A stretch of 64,000 nucleotides of DNA from JANOYJ01 sp963792485 (GTDB lineage Bacteria; Pseudomonadota; Alphaproteobacteria; Rhizobiales; Rhizobiaceae): the NCBI GenBank assembly GCA_963792485.1, contig CAWBWL010000008.1:62001-126000 (forward strand), written 5' to 3'. A program made the translations under genes and the position numbers. The notes under the pieces are model-generated. The model saw only the letters and a program-made list of their open reading frames with translations. It ran no database searches and was not told where the DNA came from. Positions 26,665 to 34,996 of this stretch are shown one piece after another; positions within the stretch are counted from its first letter, which is position 1; each line of letters opens with the position of its first letter.

Positions 26665-26913
26665 ATGATGCAAATCCATCAGGTGAAACTTGAGAGCATC
26701 TATATCCCGGCAGAGCGGCGCAAGACGCTTGATCCGGCGAAAGCCCAGGCGCTGGCCGGGGACATTCTCGAAAACGGCATGAAAACCCCGATCCAAGTCC
26801 GCTTCGACGGCAAGCGCCTCATTTTGATCGAAGGCCTGCACCGGCTCGAGGCGTCACGGCTGTTGGGAGAAGTGACAATCAGCGCCTATCTGGTGCAGGC
26901 GAGGAAGCATTGA
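26665..26913 (+). CDS. Stand-alone ParB N-terminal-fold protein
   Basis: An 82-aa protein that is only the ParB/sulfiredoxin-like N-terminal fold: VKLESIYIP at the start, then ILENGMKTPIQVR, then the nucleotide-pocket-like GLHRLEASRLLG that corresponds to the GxxR box of ParB CTPases. There is no helix-turn-helix and no C-terminal dimer domain. It starts 63 bases after the end of rnpB, so it may be read from the same promoter. Function unknown; a small DNA-modification or nucleotide-binding role is possible. Confidence 0.7.
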   Translation: MMQIHQVKLESIYIPAERRKTLDPAKAQALAGDILENGMKTPIQVRFDGKRLILIEGLHRLEASRLLGEVTISAYLVQARKH

Positions 26914-26937
26914 TGGGTAACGGCGCGGAGGGACCAA

Positions 26938-27144
26938 TTAAGCCGCTATATAGTGGACAGTGCTTGATGGCTGGGGAATGGCTTCCCCGTCTTCTGCCAT
27001 GCCCTCAAGATGAATTTTGATGGCCTCGCGGATGTTCTCTTTGACCTCGGACTCTGTCGCTCCGGTAGCGACGCAACCGGGAAGGTCCGGCACATAAGCG
27101 CCATAGTTTCGTTTAGTTCTTTCAATGACAATCGCGTAGCGCAT
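26938..27144 (-). CDS. hicB: Orphan HicB-family antitoxin-like protein
   Basis: The 68-aa product is the partial RNase H-like HicB fold: YAIVIERT, YGAYVPDLPGCVATG, ATESEVKENIREAIKIHLEGM. No HicA toxin is seen on either side: the dehydrogenase stop is 3 bases upstream and 24 bases separate it from the convergent ParB-fold gene. It is probably the last gene of the dehydrogenase operon. Solitary HicB-like proteins are common and may not act as antitoxins. Confidence 0.8.
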   Translation of the reverse strand: MRYAIVIERTKRNYGAYVPDLPGCVATGATESEVKENIREAIKIHLEGMAEDGEAIPQPSSTVHYIAA

Positions 27145-27147
27145 GAC

Positions 27148-29595
27148 CTACCCCCGCACCCGCTCCGACCGCGCATCATACAGCGCCTCCAAACTCACCT
27201 TCGCCGGATAAAGCCTGCAGGCGATTTCCAGCTGGTAGTCGCCGCTCAGCACATAGTCCGCCGTCACGCCCTCTTCGCGGTTGCGCACATAGCCGATGCC
27301 GATATTGGTCCCTACCGTATAGCCATACCCGCCCGAGGCGAGCCATCCGGCCTGTTTGCCATTGCGGAAAATCGTCTCGCGGCCGAGCAGCACGATGGAC
27401 GGGTCGTCGACGGTGAAGCAGGCGAGGAGTTTGGGGAGCTTGCCGGACTTCCGGGCAATGAGCGCCTCGCGCCCGAGAAACGGCTTCTCGCTTTTGAGCT
27501 TCACCGCCCATGAAAGTCCGGCCTCGAGCGGCGTGTGGTCGGGCGAAATATCCGAGCCCCAGGCGCGGTAGAATTTCTCCAGCCGCAGCAATTCAATGGC
27601 GCGGTAGCCGGCATTGATAATGCCATGCGCCCTGCCAGCCTGCATCAGCGCATCGTAAACCGCGCCCATCCCGGCGATTGGCACATGAAGTTCATAGCCA
27701 AGCTCGCCGACATAGGTGATGCGCAGGGCGCGGATTGTGACACCGGCGATCCGGACTTCCTTCATCCGCGCGAAGGGCAAGGCGGCGCTTGAAACATCGT
27801 CCGAAGCCGCGCCTTGCAGCACCACCCGCGCCAACGGCCCCATCAGCGAGAGAACGCCATACTGATCGGTCACATCCGTCAGCTTCGCATCCATGCCTTC
27901 GGGAATGTTCGAGGTGATCCAGTGAAAATCATGCGTCGCAAAGCCGGTGCCGGTGACGACGTAATAGGCGTCATCCGCAAGCCGCGTGACCGTGAGGTCA
28001 CATTCAATGCCGCCGCGGCGGTTCAGCATCTGCGTGTAAGTGACCTTGCCGGGCGCGCTGGACACATCATTGGCGCAAATCCACGACAGTGCGGCTTCAG
28101 CGTCCTTGCCGGTGAGCATGAATTTGGCAAAAGACGTCTGGTCGAATATGCCGACGCTTTCGCGGATGGCCCTGTGTTCGCGACCGACAGCATCGAACCA
28201 GTTCTGCCGACCGTAGGTGTAAATATCGCGCGGCTCATCGCCCGGCCCGGCAAACCAGTTCGGCCGCTCCCAGCCGAGCTTGGACCCGAACACCGCGCCC
28301 TGAGCCTTCAAACGCTCATACAGCGGCGAGACGCGCACTGGGCGCGCCGAGACAAACTCCTCATGCGGCCAAGCCATGGTGTAGTGATGCGCATAAGCCT
28401 CCTGCGTCCGCTCGCGCACCCAGCGCTGCTCGCGGTGCACGGACCCGAAGCGGCGGATGTCAACCGGCCAAAGGTCCATCGGCGCTTCGCCGCCCGCCAC
28501 CCATTCCGCCAGCGCCCTGCCCGCCCCGCCGCCCGAGGCGATGCCGAATGCGTTGAAGCCAGCGCCGACATAAAAGTCTTTCAGCTCAGGCGCTTCGCCC
28601 AGAATGAAATTGCCGTCGGGGGTAAAGCTTTCAGGCCCGTTGATCATTTGCTTGATGCCGGTGTGCTCCAGCGCCGGAACGCGGGCGAGCGCCTGTTCGA
28701 GGAGCGGCATGAAATGCTCCTGATCGTCTGGCAGAAGCTGGAACGCGAAGTCCGCCGGAAGCCCCTCGTCGGCCCAGGGCTTCGGGTTCGGCTCATAGCC
28801 GCCGAAGGACAGCCCGCCGACCTCTTCCTTGAAGTAGATCAGCCGGTCCGGATCGCGCAGCGTCGGCAGGTTTTTTTCAACACCCTTGATCGGCTCGGTC
28901 AGCACATATTGGTGCTGGATCGACACAAGCGGTACATTGACGCCCGCCAGCGCGCCGATCTCGCGCGCCCACTGCCCGCCGCAGTTAACAACCTTCTCGC
29001 AGACGACCCGCCCCTGATCAGTCTCGACGCCAGTCACGCGTCCATTGTCGATGACAAATCCGGTGACACGCGCGCCCTCGAAGAATTTCACGCCGCCCAT
29101 CCGCGCGCCCTTGGCGAGCGATTGCGCGATGTCGGCAGGATTGGCCTGGCCGTCAGTTGGCAGAAAGGCTGCTCCATGCAAGTCGGAAATATCCATCACC
29201 GGCCACAAATCCTGCGCCTCTTTCGGCGAGAGCAGATGCATTTCAAGCCCGAAGGAATGCGCCGTCGTCGCCTGCCGCTGGATCTCCGTCATGCGCTCGG
29301 CATTGCAGGCAAGCCGTAGGCCGCCATTCATCTTCCAGCCGGTGGCAAGGCCGGTTTCCTGTTCGAGGCGGTTATAGAGATCGACGGAATGTTTCAGAAG
29401 TTGCGTGACATTGGCGGAAGTTCGCAGCTGTCCCACCAGACCTGCCGCATGCCAGGTGGAGCCGGAGGTCAGCTGCGCGCGTTCCAGAACGATGACATCT
29501 TTCTCGCCAAGCTGCGCCAGATGATAAGCGGTCGAGCAGCCGACAATACCGCCGCCAATGATCACGATGCGGGCGTGACAGGGAATGCCGGCCAT
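27148..29595 (-). CDS. FAD-dependent dimethylglycine/sarcosine dehydrogenase
   Basis: The 815-aa protein has an N-terminal DAO domain with the FAD motif RIVIIGGGIVGCSTAYHL (9-26) and SGSTWHAAGLVGQLR, where a His is the usual covalent-FAD attachment site. A FAO_M segment (YTYGRQNWFDAVGREHR) and a C-terminal GcvT/aminomethyltransferase-like folate-binding domain (about 430-800) follow. Such enzymes demethylate dimethylglycine or sarcosine and pass the C1 unit to tetrahydrofolate. A choline-kinase-like gene lies 16 bases upstream, pointing to choline/betaine catabolism. Which substrate is used cannot be decided by eye. Confidence 0.87.
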   Translation of the reverse strand: MAGIPCHARIVIIGGGIVGCSTAYHLAQLGEKDVIVLERAQLTSGSTWHAAGLVGQLRTSANVTQLLKHSVDLYNRLEQETGLATGWKMNGGLRLACNAERMTEIQRQATTAHSFGLEMHLLSPKEAQDLWPVMDISDLHGAAFLPTDGQANPADIAQSLAKGARMGGVKFFEGARVTGFVIDNGRVTGVETDQGRVVCEKVVNCGGQWAREIGALAGVNVPLVSIQHQYVLTEPIKGVEKNLPTLRDPDRLIYFKEEVGGLSFGGYEPNPKPWADEGLPADFAFQLLPDDQEHFMPLLEQALARVPALEHTGIKQMINGPESFTPDGNFILGEAPELKDFYVGAGFNAFGIASGGGAGRALAEWVAGGEAPMDLWPVDIRRFGSVHREQRWVRERTQEAYAHHYTMAWPHEEFVSARPVRVSPLYERLKAQGAVFGSKLGWERPNWFAGPGDEPRDIYTYGRQNWFDAVGREHRAIRESVGIFDQTSFAKFMLTGKDAEAALSWICANDVSSAPGKVTYTQMLNRRGGIECDLTVTRLADDAYYVVTGTGFATHDFHWITSNIPEGMDAKLTDVTDQYGVLSLMGPLARVVLQGAASDDVSSAALPFARMKEVRIAGVTIRALRITYVGELGYELHVPIAGMGAVYDALMQAGRAHGIINAGYRAIELLRLEKFYRAWGSDISPDHTPLEAGLSWAVKLKSEKPFLGREALIARKSGKLPKLLACFTVDDPSIVLLGRETIFRNGKQAGWLASGGYGYTVGTNIGIGYVRNREEGVTADYVLSGDYQLEIACRLYPAKVSLEALYDARSERVRG

Positions 29596-29611
29596 TCAAA
29601 TGTCCTTAAAA

Positions 29612-30499
29612 TCAGTAAAAATCATATCTGAGGAATGCCATCTCAAATCGATGGCGGTTTTCCGACGTGTAAGCGGAAAAGTCATGATCGACCATGGCAA
29701 GCTGTTCCGACACCATGCTCCATAATGTCTCCCGCAATGCGGAGGCCGCCGACATGGCGAGGAATTTCTGTTTCAGCGTACGCCCGGGCTTCTTGCCGAA
29801 ATAGGTCGCCAGAAGGAGATCCTCTTCGCTCTCGTCAAAGCTGGCATTGGTGGCGAGATTGGCAAGATCAAACAGCGGCGAGCCGAAACCGGCATAATCC
29901 CAGTCGATCAGCCACAGGCGGCGGCCGTCGTCGATCAGGTTGGCGGGCAGAAGATCATTATGGCCGAAGACGAGATGGATGTCGCCAATGGCCACCTCCA
30001 GCTCATCAGTAATCGTCGAAAACCGTGCAAAATCATTGATATACTGGCTGTTGTTCTCACGCAGTTGCGCAATGTAGCTGCGGATAATCTGGAATACCCA
30101 GAACGACAGGACCGGCCCACGCAGATATTTCGGCACGTCCTCATGGCAGGATTTCACGAGCGCGACGGCCCGCGCAATCATGCCGTCATCCTTCAGATCA
30201 TCCGCCGCAAGCGCCTTGCCATCGATCCACTGAAACACCAGCACGCCGGGCGCAGTATGGAGAATGGGCGGCGACAGCCCGCATTCGGCGGCGGCCTGGC
30301 TTGCGGCATATTCGTTGAACCGCAGCACGCCATGGGCGGGAATGTCTTCGCCGAGCCGGACGAAATATTTGCCGCGCTTGTCGCTCACGGCGAAATTGGC
30401 ATTGGTCATGCCGCCCTTGACCGGATCAATGCGCGGCGCGCCGGTCCAGAACGGAAGACCCGCGACGCGTTCGATCAACTGCTTTTGGTCCGCCCCCAT
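29612..30499 (-). CDS. Choline/ethanolamine kinase-like phosphotransferase
   Basis: The 295-aa product has the APH/choline-kinase fold: GGMTNANFAVSD as the nucleotide loop, YFVRLGED with the ATP-binding residue, the catalytic FGHNDLLPANLI (Brenner-type HNDxxxxN), and IDWDYAGFGSPLFDLANLA with the metal-binding Asp. It is co-directional with, and 16 bases from, the dimethylglycine/sarcosine dehydrogenase. This suggests a choline-derived substrate; a general small-molecule kinase remains possible. Confidence 0.82.
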   Translation of the reverse strand: MGADQKQLIERVAGLPFWTGAPRIDPVKGGMTNANFAVSDKRGKYFVRLGEDIPAHGVLRFNEYAASQAAAECGLSPPILHTAPGVLVFQWIDGKALAADDLKDDGMIARAVALVKSCHEDVPKYLRGPVLSFWVFQIIRSYIAQLRENNSQYINDFARFSTITDELEVAIGDIHLVFGHNDLLPANLIDDGRRLWLIDWDYAGFGSPLFDLANLATNASFDESEEDLLLATYFGKKPGRTLKQKFLAMSAASALRETLWSMVSEQLAMVDHDFSAYTSENRHRFEMAFLRYDFY

Positions 30500-30621
30500 G
30501 CCCCAGTCCTGCTCCTGTTTGACGAGTGTAGCCGTTCGCCTCCACGTCTTGTCAATATTCGCCCTCGCCTGCGGCGCATGCTAGCATTAAGCGGAGCGCT
30601 CAATGAGGCAGCAAGGAATCT

Positions 30622-31101
30622 ATGACGGTCACAACGCTAGAAGACTTCTCACAAGCCATTGCTGCGGGCGCGCCGCTCGCCGGATTGGACCTTGGCACCA
30701 AGACCATAGGCGTTGCGCTCTCGGACGCCGGGCTGTCGTTTGCTTCGCCCAAATTTGTGATTGCGCGCAAGAAGTTCACGCAAGACGCAGACGCCCTGCT
30801 TGCTTTTGCCGGAACGTCCAACATCAAAGCCTTCGTCATCGGACTTCCGCTCAACATGGATGGTTCCGAAGGCCCGCGCGCACAGGCCACGCGGGCATTC
30901 GTGCGCAATATGGAAATGCGGACCGCCCTGCCCTTCATTTTCTGGGATGAACGGCTCTCGACCGTGGCGGTGGAGCGGACATTGATTGAAATGGATGTCA
31001 GCCGCGCCAAGCGGGCCGGGCGCATTGACGCGGCGGCGGCCGCCTTTATTCTGCAGGGTGCGCTCGACCGGCTCTACGCGATTTCGCGCGGGACGTCCTG
31101 A
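30622..31101 (+). CDS. ruvX: RuvX/YqgF, putative Holliday-junction resolvase or pre-16S rRNA nuclease
   Basis: The 159-aa RNase H-like protein has GLDLGTKTIGVALSD with the first catalytic Asp, FVIGLPLNMDGSEG, the FWDERLST motif with the middle acid, and RIDAAAAAFILQ with the last Asp. This family processes 16S rRNA 5' ends in E. coli and has been proposed to cut Holliday junctions. It overlaps the convergent small membrane gene by 28 bases at the 3' end. Confidence 0.92.
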   Translation: MTVTTLEDFSQAIAAGAPLAGLDLGTKTIGVALSDAGLSFASPKFVIARKKFTQDADALLAFAGTSNIKAFVIGLPLNMDGSEGPRAQATRAFVRNMEMRTALPFIFWDERLSTVAVERTLIEMDVSRAKRAGRIDAAAAAFILQGALDRLYAISRGTS

Positions 31102-31382
31102 ATGGGCGCGCGCAGGGCACGGACATAGTCCACGATCTGGCGCCGCTTGCGGAACGCAAATATGGCAATGATCAGCAAGGTGTCAAAAACACAGGTGCGT
31201 GCCAGCAAAGCGGGTATGGCTTCGGGATCGATGCCAAGGATGTTTCCATAAATCGTAAAGACCATGTCGTGCATTCGGCGGCTGAAGAAGCCTGTCCCGC
31301 CGCTGAAGTCGTTGAGCGACAGGAAGTACCATCCCCATATGAAGCCCATGGGACCAGCCCAGAATATCAGGATGTAACGCAT
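31074..31382 (-). CDS. DUF6105-like small membrane protein
   Basis: The 102-aa product has two hydrophobic helices: MRYILIFWAGPMGFIWGWYFLSL and, after a soluble loop with FSRRMHDMVFTIYGNILGID, CVFDTLLIIAIFAFRKRRQI. The pattern agrees with the rhizobial DUF6105 family as I remember it. Its start (31382) overlaps the stop of the upstream membrane gene by one base (TGATG), so the two are coupled. A longer reading exists but lacks the family start. Confidence 0.72.
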   Translation of the reverse strand: MRYILIFWAGPMGFIWGWYFLSLNDFSGGTGFFSRRMHDMVFTIYGNILGIDPEAIPALLARTCVFDTLLIIAIFAFRKRRQIVDYVRALRAPIQDVPREIA

Positions 31383-31921
31383 CAGCGGTCCCTTTCGCGT
31401 CCGGATATTCGGGTGAGGTTCAAGTGGAAAACGGCGTCCCCAGCTTTGGCGCGCGCATGCCGCGCTGCGCGCGTGGCGTTCAGTTTGGCCGCGCGGGAAA
31501 GCATTGTCTCCCATTCAAACGACGCCACCGCCCATGACACCAGCATGGCCGCAAAATAGCCTGTTGCGGATGAGAGAAGCTCCGGGTCGGCCTTGATAAT
31601 GGCGGTCAGGCACAGAAGCGAAAACAGGACGACCGAGCTGCCAAACGCGGCGCGCTCTATTTCAAACTGCGTGGTTTCCTCGTTTGGCGATGAATGAACA
31701 GCCTCCAGTGTGGCCCAGCCAAACAGGATTGCGGCAAGGGCGCAGGCCGCGCCAAGTCCAGAAGCAATGAGCGGCATTGCGCGCATCGGCCCAAGTCCCT
31801 CAAACAGCGAAAGTCCGTGGAAAAACGCCGGATTGAACGTGCCAGACACCGACCCGATCGCGTGCAGGGTAAAAAACATCATCCAGTGGAACAGGATGGC
31901 AAGGGCAAAGACACGCTTCAT
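31382..31921 (-). CDS. Membrane protein of unknown function
   Basis: The 179-aa product has four likely membrane helices (about 4-24, 45-67, 92-112 and 120-138) and a basic C-terminal tail. I do not recognise a family. It is translationally coupled to the DUF6105-like gene. The 196-base gap up to pyrB (31922-32117) is AT-richer than its surroundings and contains several GTTAA-type words, but no perfect TTAA-N7-TTAA site. Confidence 0.7.
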   Translation of the reverse strand: MKRVFALAILFHWMMFFTLHAIGSVSGTFNPAFFHGLSLFEGLGPMRAMPLIASGLGAACALAAILFGWATLEAVHSSPNEETTQFEIERAAFGSSVVLFSLLCLTAIIKADPELLSSATGYFAAMLVSWAVASFEWETMLSRAAKLNATRAARHARAKAGDAVFHLNLTRISGRERDR

Positions 31922-32117
31922 GGGATCGCCGGTTTGTCACCGCAGATAGTGCCGTTAACAAATTGTAGGGGCAATCTAAACCATTTGTTAAGGTTAATGA
32001 TCGCTCAAGTTTGATGAAAATTGCGTGGAAAAGAGCGGTTTTGCAGCCATCCACCAAATCGCGAACGCCCGTCCGGCTTGCAGTCAGGCGGCAAGGCCCT
32101 TATAGCCCGCGCTTGAC

Positions 32118-33083
32118 ATGACCGAAGGCGAAAATTTCCCCCTGTTCCCACATCGCCATCTTCTGGGCATAAAGGGGCTTTCGCGGCCTGACATTGAAGG
32201 TCTGCTCGACCGGGCGGAGGCAGCGGTTCCGATCTCGCGCCAGTCCGACAAAAAACGTCCGACCCTGCGCGGGCGCACACAGATCAATCTCTTCTTTGAA
32301 GCCTCCACCCGCACGCAATCCTCGTTCGAGCTGGCCGGAAAGCGGCTCGGCGCGGATGTCATGAACATGGCCGTTGGCAATTCCTCGCTCAAAAAGGGCG
32401 AGACGCTGATCGACACGGCGATGACGCTGAACGCCATGCATCCCGACATCCTGATCGTGCGGCACGGTTCCGCCGGCGCCGTCGCCCTTCTGGCGCAGAA
32501 AGTCGCCTGTTCGGTGGTCAATGCGGGAGACGGCGCGCATGAGCATCCAACGCAGGCTCTGCTCGATGCGCTGACCATCCGCCGCAAGAAGGGCGGCATT
32601 TCCGGGCTGACCGTCGCCATTTGCGGCGATGTCACGCATTCGCGCGTGGCGCGCTCCAACATCATCCTCCTCAACGCACTCGGCGCGCGGGTCCGCGTCG
32701 TCGCGCCGTCCACGCTCCTGCCTTCGTCTGCGGAGCAGATGAGCGTCGAAGTTCACCGCACCATGGAAGAAGGCCTTGCGGGAGCCGATGTCATCATCAT
32801 GCTGCGCCTGCAGCGCGAGCGCATGGCTGGGGCCTATGTGCCGTCGGTGCGCGAGTATTTCCACTTCTTCGGCCTCGACCGCAGCAAGCTGAAACTTGCC
32901 AATGACGGCGCTCTGGTCATGCATCCCGGCCCGATGAACCGGGGCGTTGAAATTGCGTCCGAGGTGGCCGACGGGACGCAGAGCGTCATTCAGGAACAGG
33001 TCGAAATGGGCGTCGCCGTGCGCATGGCGGTGATGGAAGCCCTGCTCGATCCGCGCCGCAGCGCAACGGATTTTCCCGCATGA
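32118..33083 (+). CDS. pyrB: Aspartate carbamoyltransferase catalytic subunit PyrB
   Basis: PyrB condenses carbamoyl phosphate and aspartate, the committed step of pyrimidine synthesis. The 321-aa product has the carbamoyl-phosphate loop FFEASTRTQSSFELAGKRLG, the HPTQALLDAL motif, GDVTHSRVARSN, MLRLQRERM for the aspartate loop, and a C-terminal VMHPGPMNRGVE. No regulatory subunit PyrI is present; the partner is the inactive dihydroorotase encoded next, overlapping by 4 bases. Confidence 0.96.
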   Translation: MTEGENFPLFPHRHLLGIKGLSRPDIEGLLDRAEAAVPISRQSDKKRPTLRGRTQINLFFEASTRTQSSFELAGKRLGADVMNMAVGNSSLKKGETLIDTAMTLNAMHPDILIVRHGSAGAVALLAQKVACSVVNAGDGAHEHPTQALLDALTIRRKKGGISGLTVAICGDVTHSRVARSNIILLNALGARVRVVAPSTLLPSSAEQMSVEVHRTMEEGLAGADVIIMLRLQRERMAGAYVPSVREYFHFFGLDRSKLKLANDGALVMHPGPMNRGVEIASEVADGTQSVIQEQVEMGVAVRMAVMEALLDPRRSATDFPA

Positions 33084-34375
33084 CCGTCACGCTGTTCCAC
33101 AACGCCCGAATCATCGACCCGTCGCGCGGAATGGACGAGCGCGGCTCGGTCCTCGTCAAGGATGGAATTATCGCTGGCAGCGGCGCTTCAGCTATGAACC
33201 AGGGCGCGCCGGACGGGGCGAACATTATCGACTGCGACGGAAATCTCATCACCCCCGGACTTGTCGATGCACGTGTCTTCATTGGCGAGCCCGGCAATGA
33301 ATACCGTGAGACGATTGAATCAGCGGGCCTCGCGGCAGCTGCGGGCGGCGTCACCTCGCTGATCATGATGCCGGACACGGATCCGGTCATCGACAGCGTG
33401 GCGCTGGTCGAATTCGTGCGGCGCACGGCGCGGGAAACTTCGGCCGTGCGCGTTTATCCCGCAGCCGCCATTACCAAAGGCCTCGAGGGTGACGAAATGA
33501 CCGAGTTTGGCCTGCTGCGCCAAGCCGGGGCTGTCGCGTTCACCGAGGGGCGCAGGACAATCGCCAACTCGCTCGTCCTGCGCCGCGCCATGACTTACGC
33601 CCGCGACTTCGAATCGCTGATCACTTGCGAAACCAATGACCGGCATCTCGGTTCAGGCGTGATGAACGAGGGCCTCTTCGCAAGCTGGCTCGGCCTTCCG
33701 GGCATCCCCGTCGAAGCCGAGATCATTCCGCTGGAGCGCGATCTGCGCCTCGCCGCCCTCACCGGCTGCGCCTATCACGCGGCGAAAATCTCGACTGGCC
33801 TTGGCGCTGGCTGCATCGCGCGCTCCAAGAATGAGGGCGCCAGCGTTTCGGCGGGCGTCGCCATCCACAATCTGGCGCTCAACGAAATTGACGTCGGCGA
33901 ATACCGCACGTACTACCGTCTCTCTCCGCCTTTGCGCTCCGAGGATGACCGCGAGGCGATGATCGACGCGCTGAAGGAAGGTGTCATCGACATCATCGTC
34001 TCCTCGCATGATCCGCAGGACGCCGACACCAAGCGGCTGCCGTTTGCCGACGCCGCTGTCGGGGCGATCGGCCTGGAAACTCTGCTCAGCGCAGCGCTTC
34101 GGCTGCATCACAGCGGCGAAGTGCCGCTGCAGCGCCTGATCGAAACCATTTCCACCGCGCCAGCGAAACTGTTCGGCCTTCCTGGCGGCACGCTGAAGCC
34201 TGGCAAGCCCGCAGATCTCACGCTCATTGATGTGGACAGGCCATGGGTGGTGAAAGAACAGCACATCAAATCCCGCTCGAAAAACACTTGCTTCGAGAAC
34301 GCGCGGCTGCAGGGCAAGGTCTTGAAAACCATGGTTGCCGGACGCATTGTGTATTCGGGCGACGACGGGGAGTAG
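33080..34375 (+). CDS. pyrC': Dihydroorotase-like PyrC' (probably catalytically inactive)
   Basis: The 431-aa amidohydrolase-fold protein pairs with PyrB by position. The metal-binding HxH of active dihydroorotases is missing: PGLVDARVFIGEPG (59-72) has Arg65 and Phe67 where the histidines belong. The later DHxPH motif reads SSHDPQ (about 310-315), so the catalytic Asp is lost too. These are the hallmarks of the non-catalytic PyrC' chain that forms a dodecamer with aspartate carbamoyltransferase in Pseudomonas and many alphaproteobacteria. A true pyrC must lie elsewhere. plsY starts 6 bases later. Confidence 0.9.
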   Translation: MTVTLFHNARIIDPSRGMDERGSVLVKDGIIAGSGASAMNQGAPDGANIIDCDGNLITPGLVDARVFIGEPGNEYRETIESAGLAAAAGGVTSLIMMPDTDPVIDSVALVEFVRRTARETSAVRVYPAAAITKGLEGDEMTEFGLLRQAGAVAFTEGRRTIANSLVLRRAMTYARDFESLITCETNDRHLGSGVMNEGLFASWLGLPGIPVEAEIIPLERDLRLAALTGCAYHAAKISTGLGAGCIARSKNEGASVSAGVAIHNLALNEIDVGEYRTYYRLSPPLRSEDDREAMIDALKEGVIDIIVSSHDPQDADTKRLPFADAAVGAIGLETLLSAALRLHHSGEVPLQRLIETISTAPAKLFGLPGGTLKPGKPADLTLIDVDRPWVVKEQHIKSRSKNTCFENARLQGKVLKTMVAGRIVYSGDDGE

Positions 34376-34381
34376 GCGCGC

Positions 34382-34996
34382 GTGCTGCAGGGGCTTGGCA
34401 TAACAATACCATTCACCACCGTTCTGGCCGCAATCGCCTTCGGCTATCTTTTGGGCTCCATCCCCTTCGGCCTTCTGCTGACGCGCGCCGCAGGGCTTGG
34501 CGACGTGCGCAAGATCGGCTCCGGCAATATCGGGGCAACCAATGTTCTACGCACCGGAAATAAGGGACTTGCAGCGGCGACGCTGGCGCTCGACATGCTC
34601 AAAGGCACGTTGTCGGTCTGGCTCGCCTCGCGCTATGGCGGAGAGGCTGGTCTGTTCGCCGGCCTCGGCGCGTTTGTCGGACACCTGTTTCCAGTTTGGC
34701 TTGGGTTCAAGGGCGGCAAGGGCGTGGCCACTTTTCTCGGTGTGCTGCTGGGCCTTTCGTGGAAACTGGCTTTGCTGTTTGCGCTGGTCTGGATGGCAAT
34801 GGCCTTTGTGTTTCGCTATTCTTCCCTTTCCGCCCTGACGGCGGCGCTCGTGACCTGCATTGGACTGTTTCTCCAATCATACTGGCTTATCGCTTGGGTG
34901 ATCGGCCTGATGACGCTGGCAATCTTTATCAAGCACCGGCCCAATATCGAGCGGCTGGTTGCAGGGACGGAATCGCGGATCGGTTCAAGTGGATGA
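34382..34996 (+). CDS. plsY: Acyl-phosphate:glycerol-3-phosphate acyltransferase PlsY
   Basis: PlsY makes lysophosphatidate from acyl-phosphate in the inner membrane. The 204-aa polytopic protein starts with GTG and has the three PlsY motifs: GYLLGSIPFG, GSGNIGATNVLRTG (phosphate-binding loop), and GHLFPVWLGFKGGKGVAT. It sits 6 bases after pyrC' and its stop overlaps dprA as ATGA, so all four pyrB-dprA genes form one operon. Confidence 0.95.
   Translation: MLQGLGITIPFTTVLAAIAFGYLLGSIPFGLLLTRAAGLGDVRKIGSGNIGATNVLRTGNKGLAAATLALDMLKGTLSVWLASRYGGEAGLFAGLGAFVGHLFPVWLGFKGGKGVATFLGVLLGLSWKLALLFALVWMAMAFVFRYSSLSALTAALVTCIGLFLQSYWLIAWVIGLMTLAIFIKHRPNIERLVAGTESRIGSSG

Noticed and set aside
26112..26666. 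Readings opposite the RNase P RNA region
   Set aside because: The DNA here is explained by rnpB; the proteins are low-complexity and unrelated to any family I know.
27814..29319. A 501-codon reading opposite the dimethylglycine/sarcosine dehydrogenase
   Set aside because: Same reasoning; the dehydrogenase is intact and well matched to its family.
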